NCBI GenBank assembly: GCA_025403435.1
Contig: CM046330.1
Span: 13,724,239 to 13,788,238, forward strand
Direction of reading: 5' to 3'
Source: Artocarpus heterophyllus
Lineage: Eukaryota > Streptophyta > Magnoliopsida > Rosales > Moraceae
Length of the DNA: 64,000 nucleotides
In this document: positions 22,894 through 35,090 of the stretch, piece by piece
Layout: each line of letters opens with the position of its first letter
How positions within the stretch are numbered: position 1 is the stretch's first letter
Translations under genes and position numbers: made by a program
Notes under the pieces: generated by a model
The model's input: the letters and a program-made list of their open reading frames with translations, nothing else
What the model was told of the DNA's origin: nothing
The model's database searches: none

Positions 22894-24538
22894 CTACTGT
22901 GCTTTTATACAGCTGCCCCTCTTTAAATAGATCTCCATTGTGTGTTGACAAGTGTAACCTATGATCATTGAAGTAGGAAAATGCTTAGCCTCCTCCATCT
23001 TAACCTTCTTAAGAAGATCCAAGATGTATTTTGCTTGAGATAAGTAAAAACCCGTGCTGGTACTATGAACTTCTATTCTCAAGCAGTAGTGCAGCTACCC
23101 CAAGTACATAAAAGAAAAGGCCATATTCAGTAATTGAATTAGTTTTTGAACTTCTGCTTCATGACTACCCCAAGTACTTAACATTGAATTAGTGCAACTG
23201 CCCTAACTACTTAAAAGAAGAGGCCATATTTAGTAATTGAATTAGTTTTTGAACTTCTGCTTTACGACTACCTATGATGATTACGTCATCAACGCACACA
23301 AGTGCAAGTAGTTGTGAGTGTTGAATGAGCTTCATGAAGAGTCAATTATTTGACTTCGAGGACTCAAAACCAAGTTTGTACAAGGTGCTCTTGAGCTTGT
23401 CAAACCAGGCCCTTGGAGCTTGTTTGAGGCCATAAAGGGCTTTATGGAACTTGCATATCATCATAGCTTGATTGCCAATTTCAAAGCCAGGAGGTTGGGA
23501 CATGTATACAACATCTTCAAGAGTGCCATTTAAAAAGGTATTGTTGACATCAACTTAGCTACTGGACTGAAATTGTTATAGGTTTAATTACTGGACTGAA
23601 AGTTTCAATAAAGTCAAAACATACAACTTGGCTAAAACCTCGAGCCATAAGACTGGCCTTATAGTGAGCTACATTGCCATCTAGATTCCTCTTCAATTTT
23701 AAAAATCCATTTGCAATCCATAAGCATTAGGAATTGGTACAACTTCTAAAGTTTTATTTTTTGTTAGAGCTTGATATTCCTCTTGTATTGTTGTCTTCCA
23801 ATGTGGAGAGAGCGTAGCTTCTTCTAGAGCAGTAGGTTCACTTTCATTTTTGCACTCTACATTCCAAACTTTAGGCTTGTAAATGCTATGCTTGGCTATT
23901 GTCTCCATAAGATAAGTGTTCCCTACTTAACTATTCCCAGTTCTCCTAGGTCTGGTATTACTTGTAAAGTAGTTTTACTTGGAACAGTAGTAGGTGCATA
24001 TGACTCTATTGGATTTGTGTGAGTATGTGTAGGGCTCGAACTTTTGATAGGAATAGAAGGAATGGAAATGGGGTGTGAAGTATCATTGTGATCAGTGAGT
24101 GTGTGATTTGTATCTGTAGTGACTGGATCGAAAGTTTCAACAAATGGGTGGGCAGTAGGCAAATTACTTTGAGGTTCTTGAATGATTGGCACAACTAGTG
24201 TACCCAAATCATGAAAATCTAAAAACTGACCTGGTGTATTTTGATTATATTTTCTAGTAAAAGGAAAGGTTTTTTTTATCAAAGATTGTGTGTCTAGAAA
24301 CGTACAATCTACCATTAGGAGCTAAGCACTTATATCCTTTGTGTTGTTTGCTATAACCAATAAAGGTACAAAGCATAAGATGGAACTATTATTTGTGATC
24401 ATTGTATGGTCTTAAATGAGGATAAACTGTACGGCCAAATACTTTGAGTTAAGAGTAATCAGGTTTCACCTTGTAAAGAACTTCTAGAGGGCATTGATGT
24501 TGCAAGATCTTAGTGGAAAGGCGATTGATTAGGTATAC
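22894..24538 (-). pseudogene. copia B pol: integrase end, RT and RNase H fragments
   Basis: On the minus strand the piece nearest 24538 reads as an integrase C-terminal region, then a linker (23923-24315). Next comes the RT start (23699-23908, with HWKTTIQEEYQALTKNKTLEVV), a damaged RT core, and its C-terminal part (22894-23082, STSTGFYLSQAKYILDLLKKVKM). Stops and frameshifts are frequent. The YVDD region near 23280-23300 is recognisable only as a decayed stretch. Confidence 0.75.
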
Positions 24539-24604
24539 TGTTGGAAAAGTAGTACGTAGCAGAATTTTTAAAATTTTTATAGCAGAGTATTTTTCAAATA
24601 CAAG

Positions 24605-26573
24605 TGTAACGCCCCTATATGGGGGTTAACAGTTTTTAATGAGATAAAATAAAAATAAATAATAAAAGTAAAACCTTAAAGATTAAAATTTGCCCGGGAC
24701 TTAAATGAAAACTCTCAACTCAAAAATAAAAATATAAACGACAAATAAACCACAGTTTTAATGTAGCACCTTAAATTTAATAATATAAATTGTTGTCATC
24801 ATCATTTTAACCCTCAACACATTGTAATACAGTCACAGAAAGTAACAATTGATGCTTACATTATCATGAAGAACATTCTCAACAATTGAAGCAGTCCCAA
24901 TGTAATATAGCTACATCACTTCCTCAACTATATTTCTCGTAGCCACCTCACACTTAGTGAGTCCTGAAAAGATATAAACATAAGGGTATGAGCAACACTA
25001 TGCTCAGTAGAGAAAGCCATTACTCACCTCTATCATTACCACATTAAAATCTGCATGGTTAGTAAGTCACATCATATTTCAGATTATGAGGTTTATTATG
25101 ATCACATCTTATGGATACCGTAGTTAATCATTACCAAGTGTCATAATTACACATTTATACAAATATTACCAATCATCATTGTTCCTAGGTATCCATGTTA
25201 AATTGAGTATCACTCAACTCATCGAAACCCAAATGGGCGCACTTGATCACCCTATAAACATTCCAAGGGTGTTCCGGTGAGGGGACATTAAGCCCCGAGT
25301 CCTCACCAAATCAATTCCTGTACAGTGTGTTCTGGGACTTTCAACCCAAGGAAGCGTCATCACCTTCCCCCTATTTTACCTTTTTGGGTATTCATGCCCA
25401 AGGACGTAACCGCCGCCCTCTTCATGTCTCACCATTTCTCTATATTAAATCATTATTAATAGAGTCAGTTTTCCTAACCATGCTTCTCAATTTATAACAT
25501 ATGTCAATTCATTATGTTCCTCGCCGTACAATACAAGACGAGTCCATGTCATAGTTTCATATGTGATACTCATACAATATCAGTTCAACATAGATATATA
25601 TATATTGCGGCAAAACAATCAATTTTAATTCTATAAAAACCTCACAAAAGATGAGTAATAGAATCCCTACCTTTCAAGCTTATCAACAGTCTCTTAATCC
25701 TGGAATCAATTAACGTTAGCTCCATACTCCCTTGATCCTAAGGCGTGCATAAGGACAATTAAAACTAAAGCACAACATACAACTACATTCATAAAATTTA
25801 TTTTAATTTAATCTTAGAATTTCAAGAAATAACCACTGCCCATAGAGGTATTATAAAGTTTAACAATATAAATTTTCTGTCTAGGGCATATACACTTAGA
25901 CTTCATACATATGCTCCAAAATAGCAACAAACATAGACTTAGGTTTAAGAACGCAAATTTGAATAATCCTTTAGTATAAAAGAAAATTTATAAATGAAAG
26001 ACTAAATTTGTTCATAAGATTCTAACCTCGGATTATGGTTAGTTGGAAGCTTGAAATGGCTTCAAAACAGGTTCCTTTAGTTCGGTATGACTGAAATTCT
26101 TGCTCAAATGGAGGTGATGGTGGCTGATTTTTATGGCTGCCTTGAAGAAGTTCTCTAAGTATTTTGCTTCAGCAAAGAAATGAGAAGAAGAGTGTGGGAA
26201 CCGTGGAAGAGAAAGGAAGAAAAGATAAAGTCTTTGAAGAGAAGTGATAGAAACAATTATAGAGGAGACATGTTGAAGCATGTCACGGAGGAAATAAAGA
26301 AAATGAGGGTCAAGAGTAGTTGGAAAAGATATCCTTATGTCTCATCTAAAGACTTTAACACACATAATGCCAATATGACATTTTTGAGATTTATTAAAAG
26401 TTCTAAGGCTTTTTAGTAATCATACTAAATAAATATAGGAGAATTTTAGAAAACTTAAAAATAGATAAAAAATAAATATTATAAAATAAATTTAAATGAA
26501 GCAATTTTTTTTTTATACATTAAAAATTAATTTAATTACCTCAATACCCGTTAGGAGAATAACGGGTGTCACA
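24605..26573 (-). repeat. 3' LTR of LOG element 2
   Basis: 1969 bp, TGTAACG to TGTCACA, with no difference seen from 30803-32771. It carries the same terminal hairpins as copy 1. Confidence 0.93.
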
Positions 26574-26587
26574 GCTCTACCCCCCTT
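26574..26587 (-). other. polypurine tract of LOG element 2
   Basis: AAGGGGGGTAGAGC on the minus strand, abutting the LTR, again preceded by the NFEDEIS-encoding stretch. Confidence 0.8.
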
Positions 26588-27528
26588 AAAGAAATTTCGT
26601 CCTCGAAATTTCAATTCTAGCAATACTAGTAAAAATTATGATTCCACTATGATTCCAATTCTGAGTCTAAACCGTTAATGTTGTTTGTCCTCCAAATTTA
26701 AGTTATCGTATCTCCACTTATTTACTTGCATAATAAATCTTACTCCTAAATCCCTCAATGAGAGTATTTCTGACAAGTTTCAACTTATAACACCGTATAA
26801 TAGTCTAAGAATCTGATCAGGCATACATATTGACCATACCATGATTCCAGTCCTTCATTGTCCATGGACTGTGATTTACAATCACATTTAAGGAGATTGC
26901 CAGAGAAATTTTATATACTTCATCTTTAGGTTCCTTTTCCTTTTTGAGTAAGGAAAAGTCAAATATATTTGATTTCATACCTCAACTAATAAACTAAAAC
27001 ATAATCATAAAACATATATCACAAACGCTTTTATTCAAAACTATACATTAAACTTACTCATAGAGATATTAAACGGAATCTCAGAGTTGCAAACATACCC
27101 GGCATATTTTTCATTAAACAGCTATCCTTATGACACAAACATTCAACCCAAATAATATACTCATATTTCATATGGAATATCCCCATAACTGACTCTGGTA
27201 CTTCCACATAATATTAACAGAATATTACACATTACAAACATGATACGGATACGTTTCGAGAGTACAAGGCACTCCGTATACCAGCTATCCATATCATGCA
27301 TGCTTAGAGGATACAAAAACATCGATAAACAAAAGATCGGACCTTAAGAAGGATGCGTTTCGAGAGCATCAAGTACTCCGTATCCAGCCATCCCGGCATT
27401 AGGCTCAATGAATCTAAAAGATTGAACAACGACGTACCACAAGAAACACAGAATACAAGGTAAACGGTTATTCGTAACACACGAAATACGGACACACATG
27501 CCTACATGCCAAAGATAAAACAAAAAGA
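26588..27528 (-). other. 3' non-coding part of LOG element 2
   Basis: Counterpart of 3058-3995, with no coding content seen. It differs from copy 3 at about 11 sites, against 2 in the adjacent LOG-like ORF. Confidence 0.5.
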
Positions 27529-28218
27529 TTACAGATGGAGATTCAAATCAATTGGCCGCTCCCGGCTTTCCCTTTCCCATTCAAGCTTGGATGTTGCAGT
27601 GTCGGATTCTGGATGTATGATTTGCATTTTATCTATCAATTCCTCAGCTGTTGAAGCAGTAACAAAGATTTGTCTCTCCGATTCTGTAGTGATGTTTTCT
27701 TCCACAGCGTAATCTAGAAATTTCAAAAGACCGTCATAAAAACCCTTTACGTTCAGCAGTCCCAAAGGTTTGGAATAAAAGCCCAACAATTGCCCACAAG
27801 CAACTATAAATATTTCCTCAAGAGTACCTAGACCACCAGGTAATGCTATAAAAGCATCAGAATTATAGATTATGTCTTTAAAATTTTTAGGGATACTCCT
27901 GACTCCTTCTCCCTTACCTATGGCTTCCTTACAAAGGTTTCCTTCAACTGGAATATGAGGCCAAATTCTTACATCAGTAGCGTCGCTAGACCTAGCTGCT
28001 AGTGCCATATTTACCATCATTTTTATACTACCACCCCCATAGATTATGTTAATCTTCTTGTGTGCTAGGACTTGCCCTAAGTGATTTGCAGCTTCTAAAT
28101 AAGCTTTATCTTTTCCAAGGCTGGAACCACAAAAGACACAGACATTCTTTATTTTCTTCGTGGACTGGGAGGTAGACATATTTGGTTTATAGAAGTGGTT
28201 GCTTAATGTCTGCTCCAC
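27529..28218 (-). CDS. LOG-family protein, retroelement cargo, copy 2
   Basis: This intact 229-aa intronless ORF differs from copy 1 by three nucleotides that I could see: Phe34 to Leu and Arg53 to His, plus one silent change. It keeps CGSS (30-33), YGGG (60-63), PGGLGTLEE (127-135) and the GLLNVKGFYD region. It lies about 600 bp downstream of ORF1 on the same strand, so one LTR-driven transcript could contain both. Leu34 is closer than Phe to small-residue positions in typical LOG proteins, but I cannot say which copy is ancestral. The same doubts about catalysis apply as for copy 1. Confidence 0.85.
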   Translation of the reverse strand: MEQTLSNHFYKPNMSTSQSTKKIKNVCVFCGSSLGKDKAYLEAANHLGQVLAHKKINIIYGGGSIKMMVNMALAARSSDATDVRIWPHIPVEGNLCKEAIGKGEGVRSIPKNFKDIIYNSDAFIALPGGLGTLEEIFIVACGQLLGFYSKPLGLLNVKGFYDGLLKFLDYAVEENITTESERQIFVTASTAEELIDKMQIIHPESDTATSKLEWERESRERPIDLNLHL

Positions 28219-28823
28219 TTAGACTTCAGGTTCTACATGAGATTTTAAAGATGAGAAATCTACAAAAAGGGCTAAAGAGATAGACGAGTAGGTAATGAAA
28301 AGGTAATCCAAAGATTTAAACAAAATCTTGTGCGGATAAGAAAGTAAGATAAGGTGATTGATAGTTTACAGAAAATCTGATTCACTTTTTGAAAAAGATT
28401 AGACTCTAATTGTATAACTTTTGACAATTGAGAACAATTCGACAGAAGACCCTCTTGACACAACTGTAGACTTTTTGACAAATATACACCAAGTCTAGAA
28501 ATTTAATATAAACGACAAATACTGTAGAACTTTTTGAAATTTGAGACACAAATCTTGAAATATCTGGATAAGCTTTTCAAAATTCAAACATATTACTGTA
28601 CCGTATGTGACGTGTCTGATAAGATAATATATTTTATTATATATATATTTAAGAAAATCATAAATTAAATAAGATATTAACACTTACTGTATCAATCTAA
28701 TAATCACAATTATTTCAAACACAAAAGCAAATATTCTAAGTAAAAGAAAAACACAAACTGTTGAACATCAGCTAAAACTGCTTCAAATAAGTAAAGACTA
28801 AATAACCTTTATAGAGCGATGAC
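28219..28823 (-). other. spacer between LOG-like ORF and ORF1, element 2
   Basis: AT-rich, with the 69-codon ORF at 28272-28481 (one residue different from copy 1, Val for Ala). No known domain. Confidence 0.4.
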
Positions 28824-29345
28824 TTATTCCCCATCCAGTTTTCTTATGGCTTGACAAACAGGATCTAGAAATACCATATTCCTGAGGCGTTGTCTTTCTG
28901 TATAAAATTTAGGCCAGAGTTTAAAAATAGCTCCTTGAACATATCCACTAGGGTGACCGTGGAGAGGAGGATGGATGCTATCCAAGTTCTCCTTTGAAAG
29001 TCCATCCCTACAAAACCTTATTTTATCCTCTCTATTCGTTGACATATAACCAGGTGAAGTACATTTACCGTTACAATTTTGTCTTCCACATTTGTTACAA
29101 GTGACCACGATGGCACGGGCTCTTCTTTTCATTGCACTACGACTAGTACCTGTTCCTGGTAAACCGACATCTTGACTAAAGTCACTCGGACGGATTTTCC
29201 CCTCTATTAACATTCTCACATCACAAGGGATACCAAAACGCATAAGAATCCACAACCGAGTAATTCTAGCCTTGTATTTCTTTCTGAGAATCTTTTGGGA
29301 GAGTGATGGGAAATACTTTCTCAGGTGTTGGTACTTTGGGTCCAT
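28824..29345 (-). CDS. ORF1: 173-aa basic Cys-rich protein, possible nucleic-acid binder, retroelement cargo, copy 2
   Basis: I do not recognise this protein with certainty. It has a basic N-terminus (KKYKARITR, 22-30), a hydrophobic stretch with RFGIPCDV (36-43), and a basic patch KRRAR (73-77) that could be a nuclear signal. A cysteine cluster follows, C83-x2-C86-x4-C91-x3-C95, then SPGYMSTN (97-104). The C-terminal 60 residues are rich in His, Pro and aromatics (IHPPLHGHPSGYVQGAIFKLW). The order hydrophobic stretch, Arg-rich patch, Cys cluster, then a PG-x-x-x-N segment resembles the small Cys-rich nucleic-acid-binding proteins of carlaviruses and relatives (Carla_C4 family), but the Cys spacing is shorter. 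It might instead be a shortened gag-like protein. Differences from copy 3 are 6 silent and 2 conservative. Confidence 0.65.
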   Translation of the reverse strand: MDPKYQHLRKYFPSLSQKILRKKYKARITRLWILMRFGIPCDVRMLIEGKIRPSDFSQDVGLPGTGTSRSAMKRRARAIVVTCNKCGRQNCNGKCTSPGYMSTNREDKIRFCRDGLSKENLDSIHPPLHGHPSGYVQGAIFKLWPKFYTERQRLRNMVFLDPVCQAIRKLDGE

Positions 29346-30783
29346 GATGAGATGAAAGAAGAGTAAATAGAAAGGAAAAATTAAGATAGTAAATTGCAGA
29401 ATCCTAGAATTCCTTCTTCTTTTAGAGGAAAAGAAGAATTTTTAATGAAAAAGAAGAGGATTTGCGATTTAGAGAAAAAATAACAAATTAAGAGAGAAAA
29501 AGTGAACTTGGAGAAATAAGGTCTTACGCACAGTAAACGTATATGTAAACAATAATTAAACCACTGTATATGACACGTATAGAGACCACGTGGGAGAGAC
29601 AGTGTGAATCAAACTGATTTAAGATTTGAACTAGGCCCAAATGTTCTTAGTTGAAAATGGTCAGGTTGTTTCGGGCCTTAACACATTTGGAACGAGTTAA
29701 ATAACAAACATAAAATTGAAAACCAATTCGTATGAATCTTAAACCCAATTTAAAGTCCACTATAGATAAAGTTAACTATAAACAACAAATCTAATTTAAC
29801 GACAACAAGGATCTTCCTGAATGATCCAGCAACTCAAATAATTTTGTTTTAATCAAAACCTTATTGAACAATACATACACCCATATGTTATTCATAATAC
29901 TTAACATCTATCAATGGATTCATCATCATTACTACCAAGGGTTTAGAATGTGACTAACCTTGAAATCAATACGATTTACGTCTTTCAACGTAGACCATAT
30001 CAGTGAACAAAGACACTTGATGTTACTACTTAAGAACATCTACAATCCCCACAATTCTACTTATACAATATATAATTTCCTCATATAACAAAACCTTAGG
30101 TAACCAAAAGATTCACTGATACACTTAAATACAATGTACGTAACGAAATATTCCAATTTTGAGATTCATGCATTCTAGGCTTTACACAGTCTCAACAGAC
30201 CAAAAGTCTAACATTTATCTCTCTCAAGATTCAATACCATGATTCCCAACTTATATCATATTCCTCAAATGAATAGAACTTTTAAGAAAAGACATTGACA
30301 CTTATGTGCTCCATCGAATCCACACATAATCATTACTTAGGTTTGAATCAATTACGAAAAATTTGGCATATCTATGCCAAACTTTAAAATCAATAAATCA
30401 AGCCTTATATTTCTTATTGTTTTTCACGAGACAAAAGGCTCTTAAATCCTCGTATCTATACGAATTTCTCATCGTTTATACGAATTAGATATGCTTATAG
30501 GTCCAAATATTATACGAATCTCTCATAAGCATTCTACTTATAAACTCATTCCATATAATTATCATTCCCTTATAACTATTAATACTTTCCTTCTATATAA
30601 TTATGGTACTCATATAACCATAAGTATTTTCATTCTATGGCCTTTCCATGTTACATCCTTCTAGACTGTATAAATCAATGTGAAGGTTCATTTTGATGAT
30701 GACAATGAAAATTCAGCTTCAAAACCATCTCAAAAATATATTTTTTAAAGTGGTGCTACACTCCCTAGGTTAACCGAACCTAG
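29346..30783 (-). other. 5' leader of LOG element 2
   Basis: About 1.4 kb between the primer site and ORF1, with no coding frame recognised. The inverted repeat CCTAGGTT/AACCTAGG lies beside the primer site, as in the other copies. Confidence 0.5.
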
Positions 30784-30795
30784 GCTCTGATACCA
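30784..30795 (-). other. primer binding site, LOG element 2
   Basis: TGGTATCAGAGC on the minus strand, 7 nt from the 5' LTR. Confidence 0.92.
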
Positions 30796-30802
30796 AAAAT
30801 TC

Positions 30803-32771
30803 TGTAACGCCCCTATATGGGGGTTAACAGTTTTTAATGAGATAAAATAAAAATAAATAATAAAAGTAAAACCTTAAAGATTAAAATTTGCCCGGGACTT
30901 AAATGAAAACTCTCAACTCAAAAATAAAAATATAAACGACAAATAAACCACAGTTTTAATGTAGCACCTTAAATTTAATAATATAAATTGTTGTCATCAT
31001 CATTTTAACCCTCAACACATTGTAATACAGTCACAGAAAGTAACAATTGATGCTTACATTATCATGAAGAACATTCTCAACAATTGAAGCAGTCCCAATG
31101 TAATATAGCTACATCACTTCCTCAACTATATTTCTCGTAGCCACCTCACACTTAGTGAGTCCTGAAAAGATATAAACATAAGGGTATGAGCAACACTATG
31201 CTCAGTAGAGAAAGCCATTACTCACCTCTATCATTACCACATTAAAATCTGCATGGTTAGTAAGTCACATCATATTTCAGATTATGAGGTTTATTATGAT
31301 CACATCTTATGGATACCGTAGTTAATCATTACCAAGTGTCATAATTACACATTTATACAAATATTACCAATCATCATTGTTCCTAGGTATCCATGTTAAA
31401 TTGAGTATCACTCAACTCATCGAAACCCAAATGGGCGCACTTGATCACCCTATAAACATTCCAAGGGTGTTCCGGTGAGGGGACATTAAGCCCCGAGTCC
31501 TCACCAAATCAATTCCTGTACAGTGTGTTCTGGGACTTTCAACCCAAGGAAGCGTCATCACCTTCCCCCTATTTTACCTTTTTGGGTATTCATGCCCAAG
31601 GACGTAACCGCCGCCCTCTTCATGTCTCACCATTTCTCTATATTAAATCATTATTAATAGAGTCAGTTTTCCTAACCATGCTTCTCAATTTATAACATAT
31701 GTCAATTCATTATGTTCCTCGCCGTACAATACAAGACGAGTCCATGTCATAGTTTCATATGTGATACTCATACAATATCAGTTCAACATAGATATATATA
31801 TATTGCGGCAAAACAATCAATTTTAATTCTATAAAAACCTCACAAAAGATGAGTAATAGAATCCCTACCTTTCAAGCTTATCAACAGTCTCTTAATCCTG
31901 GAATCAATTAACGTTAGCTCCATACTCCCTTGATCCTAAGGCGTGCATAAGGACAATTAAAACTAAAGCACAACATACAACTACATTCATAAAATTTATT
32001 TTAATTTAATCTTAGAATTTCAAGAAATAACCACTGCCCATAGAGGTATTATAAAGTTTAACAATATAAATTTTCTGTCTAGGGCATATACACTTAGACT
32101 TCATACATATGCTCCAAAATAGCAACAAACATAGACTTAGGTTTAAGAACGCAAATTTGAATAATCCTTTAGTATAAAAGAAAATTTATAAATGAAAGAC
32201 TAAATTTGTTCATAAGATTCTAACCTCGGATTATGGTTAGTTGGAAGCTTGAAATGGCTTCAAAACAGGTTCCTTTAGTTCGGTATGACTGAAATTCTTG
32301 CTCAAATGGAGGTGATGGTGGCTGATTTTTATGGCTGCCTTGAAGAAGTTCTCTAAGTATTTTGCTTCAGCAAAGAAATGAGAAGAAGAGTGTGGGAACC
32401 GTGGAAGAGAAAGGAAGAAAAGATAAAGTCTTTGAAGAGAAGTGATAGAAACAATTATAGAGGAGACATGTTGAAGCATGTCACGGAGGAAATAAAGAAA
32501 ATGAGGGTCAAGAGTAGTTGGAAAAGATATCCTTATGTCTCATCTAAAGACTTTAACACACATAATGCCAATATGACATTTTTGAGATTTATTAAAAGTT
32601 CTAAGGCTTTTTAGTAATCATACTAAATAAATATAGGAGAATTTTAGAAAACTTAAAAATAGATAAAAAATAAATATTATAAAATAAATTTAAATGAAGC
32701 AATTTTTTTTTTATACATTAAAAATTAATTTAATTACCTCAATACCCGTTAGGAGAATAACGGGTGTCACA
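30803..32771 (-). repeat. 5' LTR of LOG element 2
   Basis: 1969 bp, same as 24605-26573. Confidence 0.93.
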
Positions 32772-33140
32772 ACAAGTTTGACACACTATATGCATAAATT
32801 AACCAAATCTTGCTAACCTTGTAAACGCCGAAAAGCTTCCTCAATTAGTGAAGAGAAGTAACATTCCAGAAGGACCTCAACTAATTGGTCTTCTTTGCTA
32901 TTCTCTATCCATGATCGGAGTGAGTGTGAGCTCACACATACAGCTCTTCCACCAAGCAACCCTTATTCCAACCAATTAAGAGAACCCAAACCTAGCATTC
33001 ATGATTTATGAACAAGAGCTCTCAGGGAGTTTTCAGAATCTCACCAATATAGTTTCACTCTTAATCTCTCAATTGATCTAAATAATAAAGAAACTCACTC
33101 TGCTTTTTACAGAGGTTGGGCTCAGAAGTCAGTCCTTATT

Positions 33141-33440
33141 AGATAAGGCCTCGAAAATTCGAATCAGAATCAAATTGGAATCGATATCTGATAAAATCTG
33201 CATGGAACACGCGTAATCCTTTTATCACTGGTTAGCAGGCCGAACTGACAAATCGGCTTGTTGAACCTCCTCAATCTGTAGGCTGAACTTAGATAAGGCC
33301 TTGAAAATTCGAATCAGAATCAAATTGGAATCGATATCTGATAAAATCTGCATGGAACACGCGTAATCCTTTTATCACTGGTTAGCAGGCCGAACTGACA
33401 GATCGGCTTGTTGAACCTCCTCAATCTGTAGGCTGAACTT
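33141..33440. repeat. 150-bp tandem duplication inside solo LTR S2
   Basis: 33141-33290 and 33291-33440 are nearly identical (AGATAAGGCC starts each; C/T and A/G differences near the start and middle). S1 has only one copy, so the duplication arose in S2. Confidence 0.9.
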
Positions 33441-34486
33441 AGAAATCAGCCTACCGAATATCCGATAAAAGATCTCTGTGAATTTTTATTTTCCACCTGA
33501 GATTCTTGCGATAGAGCCTCAGTTTGAATTTAAATAACACAATAGAGAAGTTATTTGATTAAAACAGTCATATCTAAATAATCTCTAGAAAAATAAATAT
33601 TCTTGATAGTTCAATAAGTTTATCTTGAATTAATTCAAAATTAATCCAATCGATAAACAGAAATGAATTATCCATTCCCGATAATTCAACAAGTTTATCT
33701 TGAATTAATTTTATCACAAAATTAATTCACTCGATAAACAGACATGAATTATCTAATTTTATCAAATTTTAGCCAATCTGATAAATCTGACATATGTCAC
33801 CAATTATTATAAAAGCACGCTGTATCGTTACAGGATTTTTGTAAGCTAACAAAGGGGACCATATGGACCTATATAGTTCAAGCTCCTGATAATATCCTAG
33901 ATATACATTTCATAATTATCAACTCCAACGCTACTCCACTAAAAGCTTGGAGTTGCACTCTTGAACTATATAGAATTACGAAGCCCATATAGCTAAGTCT
34001 CCATGACATATCATAGTGTTTCGTATCCCTAAGGATTATCCATAATCGGCTTAAGGACAAGTTTTGTCTTATCACTTCATGTCCCGATCCAACACAGCGT
34101 CACCTATGACAATGTACCAATATTTCGATTCATGGAATCCACCTTCGATGGCCAAGACAAACCATCTCCCAATAAGAATATAGAAAAACATAACAATCTT
34201 TACATGAATAAAACACCCAACTTTATTCCCTCGATTGCGGATCTTATGATTTAGACTATCACCTTAAGAATCGTGTCTTCTGCATAATCTGTCTATCATA
34301 TGCCCAATTCTTAAAGGTTTAGACCGACAATCTCATATTATTGTTTGCTTAAATATTTTCAACAAATATGAACGTAAAGAAGACAAGATTTGGTATATAA
34401 ATAATAAATAAATTCTTTATTGATAAAAATGTCTCTAAAAACATATTACATTTGTACTTCTTAGGCCATACATGTATGACATATAC

Positions 34487-35090
34487 AACAGAGGTAAAGA
34501 CATCATCCCAAAATCTAAGAGGCATATGAGCATGTGCACGCATAAAGAGACCTGTTTCAATTATATGTATGTGTTTTCGCTCTGCGACATCATTTTGTTC
34601 TAGAGTATAAGGTCAAGAAATATAAAGGATTCTAAATTCTTTGAAATAATTGGTTAATGATTGGCAATTCAACATGCACTTTGTACTGAAGGAAGACATT
34701 ATGAATATCAGATTTTTGTTTTAAGAGATATATCCAAGTGTAGCATGAAAAGGCATCAATAAATGTCACATAGAAAAATCATTAGATGATTTAACTAGTG
34801 AAGGTCCCTGTAGGTCTGAGCAGATTAATTACAAAGGTTCTTTTATCTCAGTGATAGAATATGAAAAAGGCAATTTGTGGCTCTTTCCTTGTTGACAAGC
34901 ATAGCCAAAATGAAAATTTTCTTTCATTAAGGGAGATTGATTACACTTTGACAAGACTCTAGAAACTATACTCAAAACTGGATGCCCTAGCCTTTCATGC
35001 CATAGGTTAAGGGCCGAATTATTAGACTCACTATTCAAACAACTATGTATAGACAAATTTTTAATTTGGCCTAAGGAACACAACTCAAGT
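34487..35090 (-). pseudogene. copia B pre-integrase and integrase fragments
   Basis: 34829-35083 reads LWHERLGHPVLSIVSRVL followed by CQQGKSHKLPFS, the pre-integrase zinc-binding region with damaged spacing. Closer to 34487, RAHAHMPLRFWDDVFTSVVYVI is the conserved integrase C-terminal part, cut by S2. The catalytic part between them has stops. Confidence 0.75.

Larger units (their letters stand above)
24605..32771 (-). mobile_element. LOG-carrying non-autonomous LTR retrotransposon, copy 2 (8167 bp)
   Basis: LTRs are 24605-26573 and 30803-32771, each 1969 bp and apparently identical where I compared them. The target duplication is ACAAG (24600-24604 and 32772-32776). The internal part is 4229 bp and carries both cargo ORFs intact. 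It inserted into solo LTR S2, making it the youngest of three nested layers. Relative to copy 3 it lacks 31 bp near 29825 and the 387-bp LTR segment. Confidence 0.95.
24539..34481 (-). mobile_element. solo LTR S2 inside copia B, itself interrupted by LOG element 2
   Basis: It starts TGTTGGAAAAG, ends CATGTATGACA, and has target duplication TATAC (24534-24538 and 34482-34486). Its own sequence is 24539-24604 plus 32777-34481, about 1.77 kb, and is a diverged reverse-complement copy of solo LTR S1. It lies in the integrase region of copia B. Confidence 0.85.
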
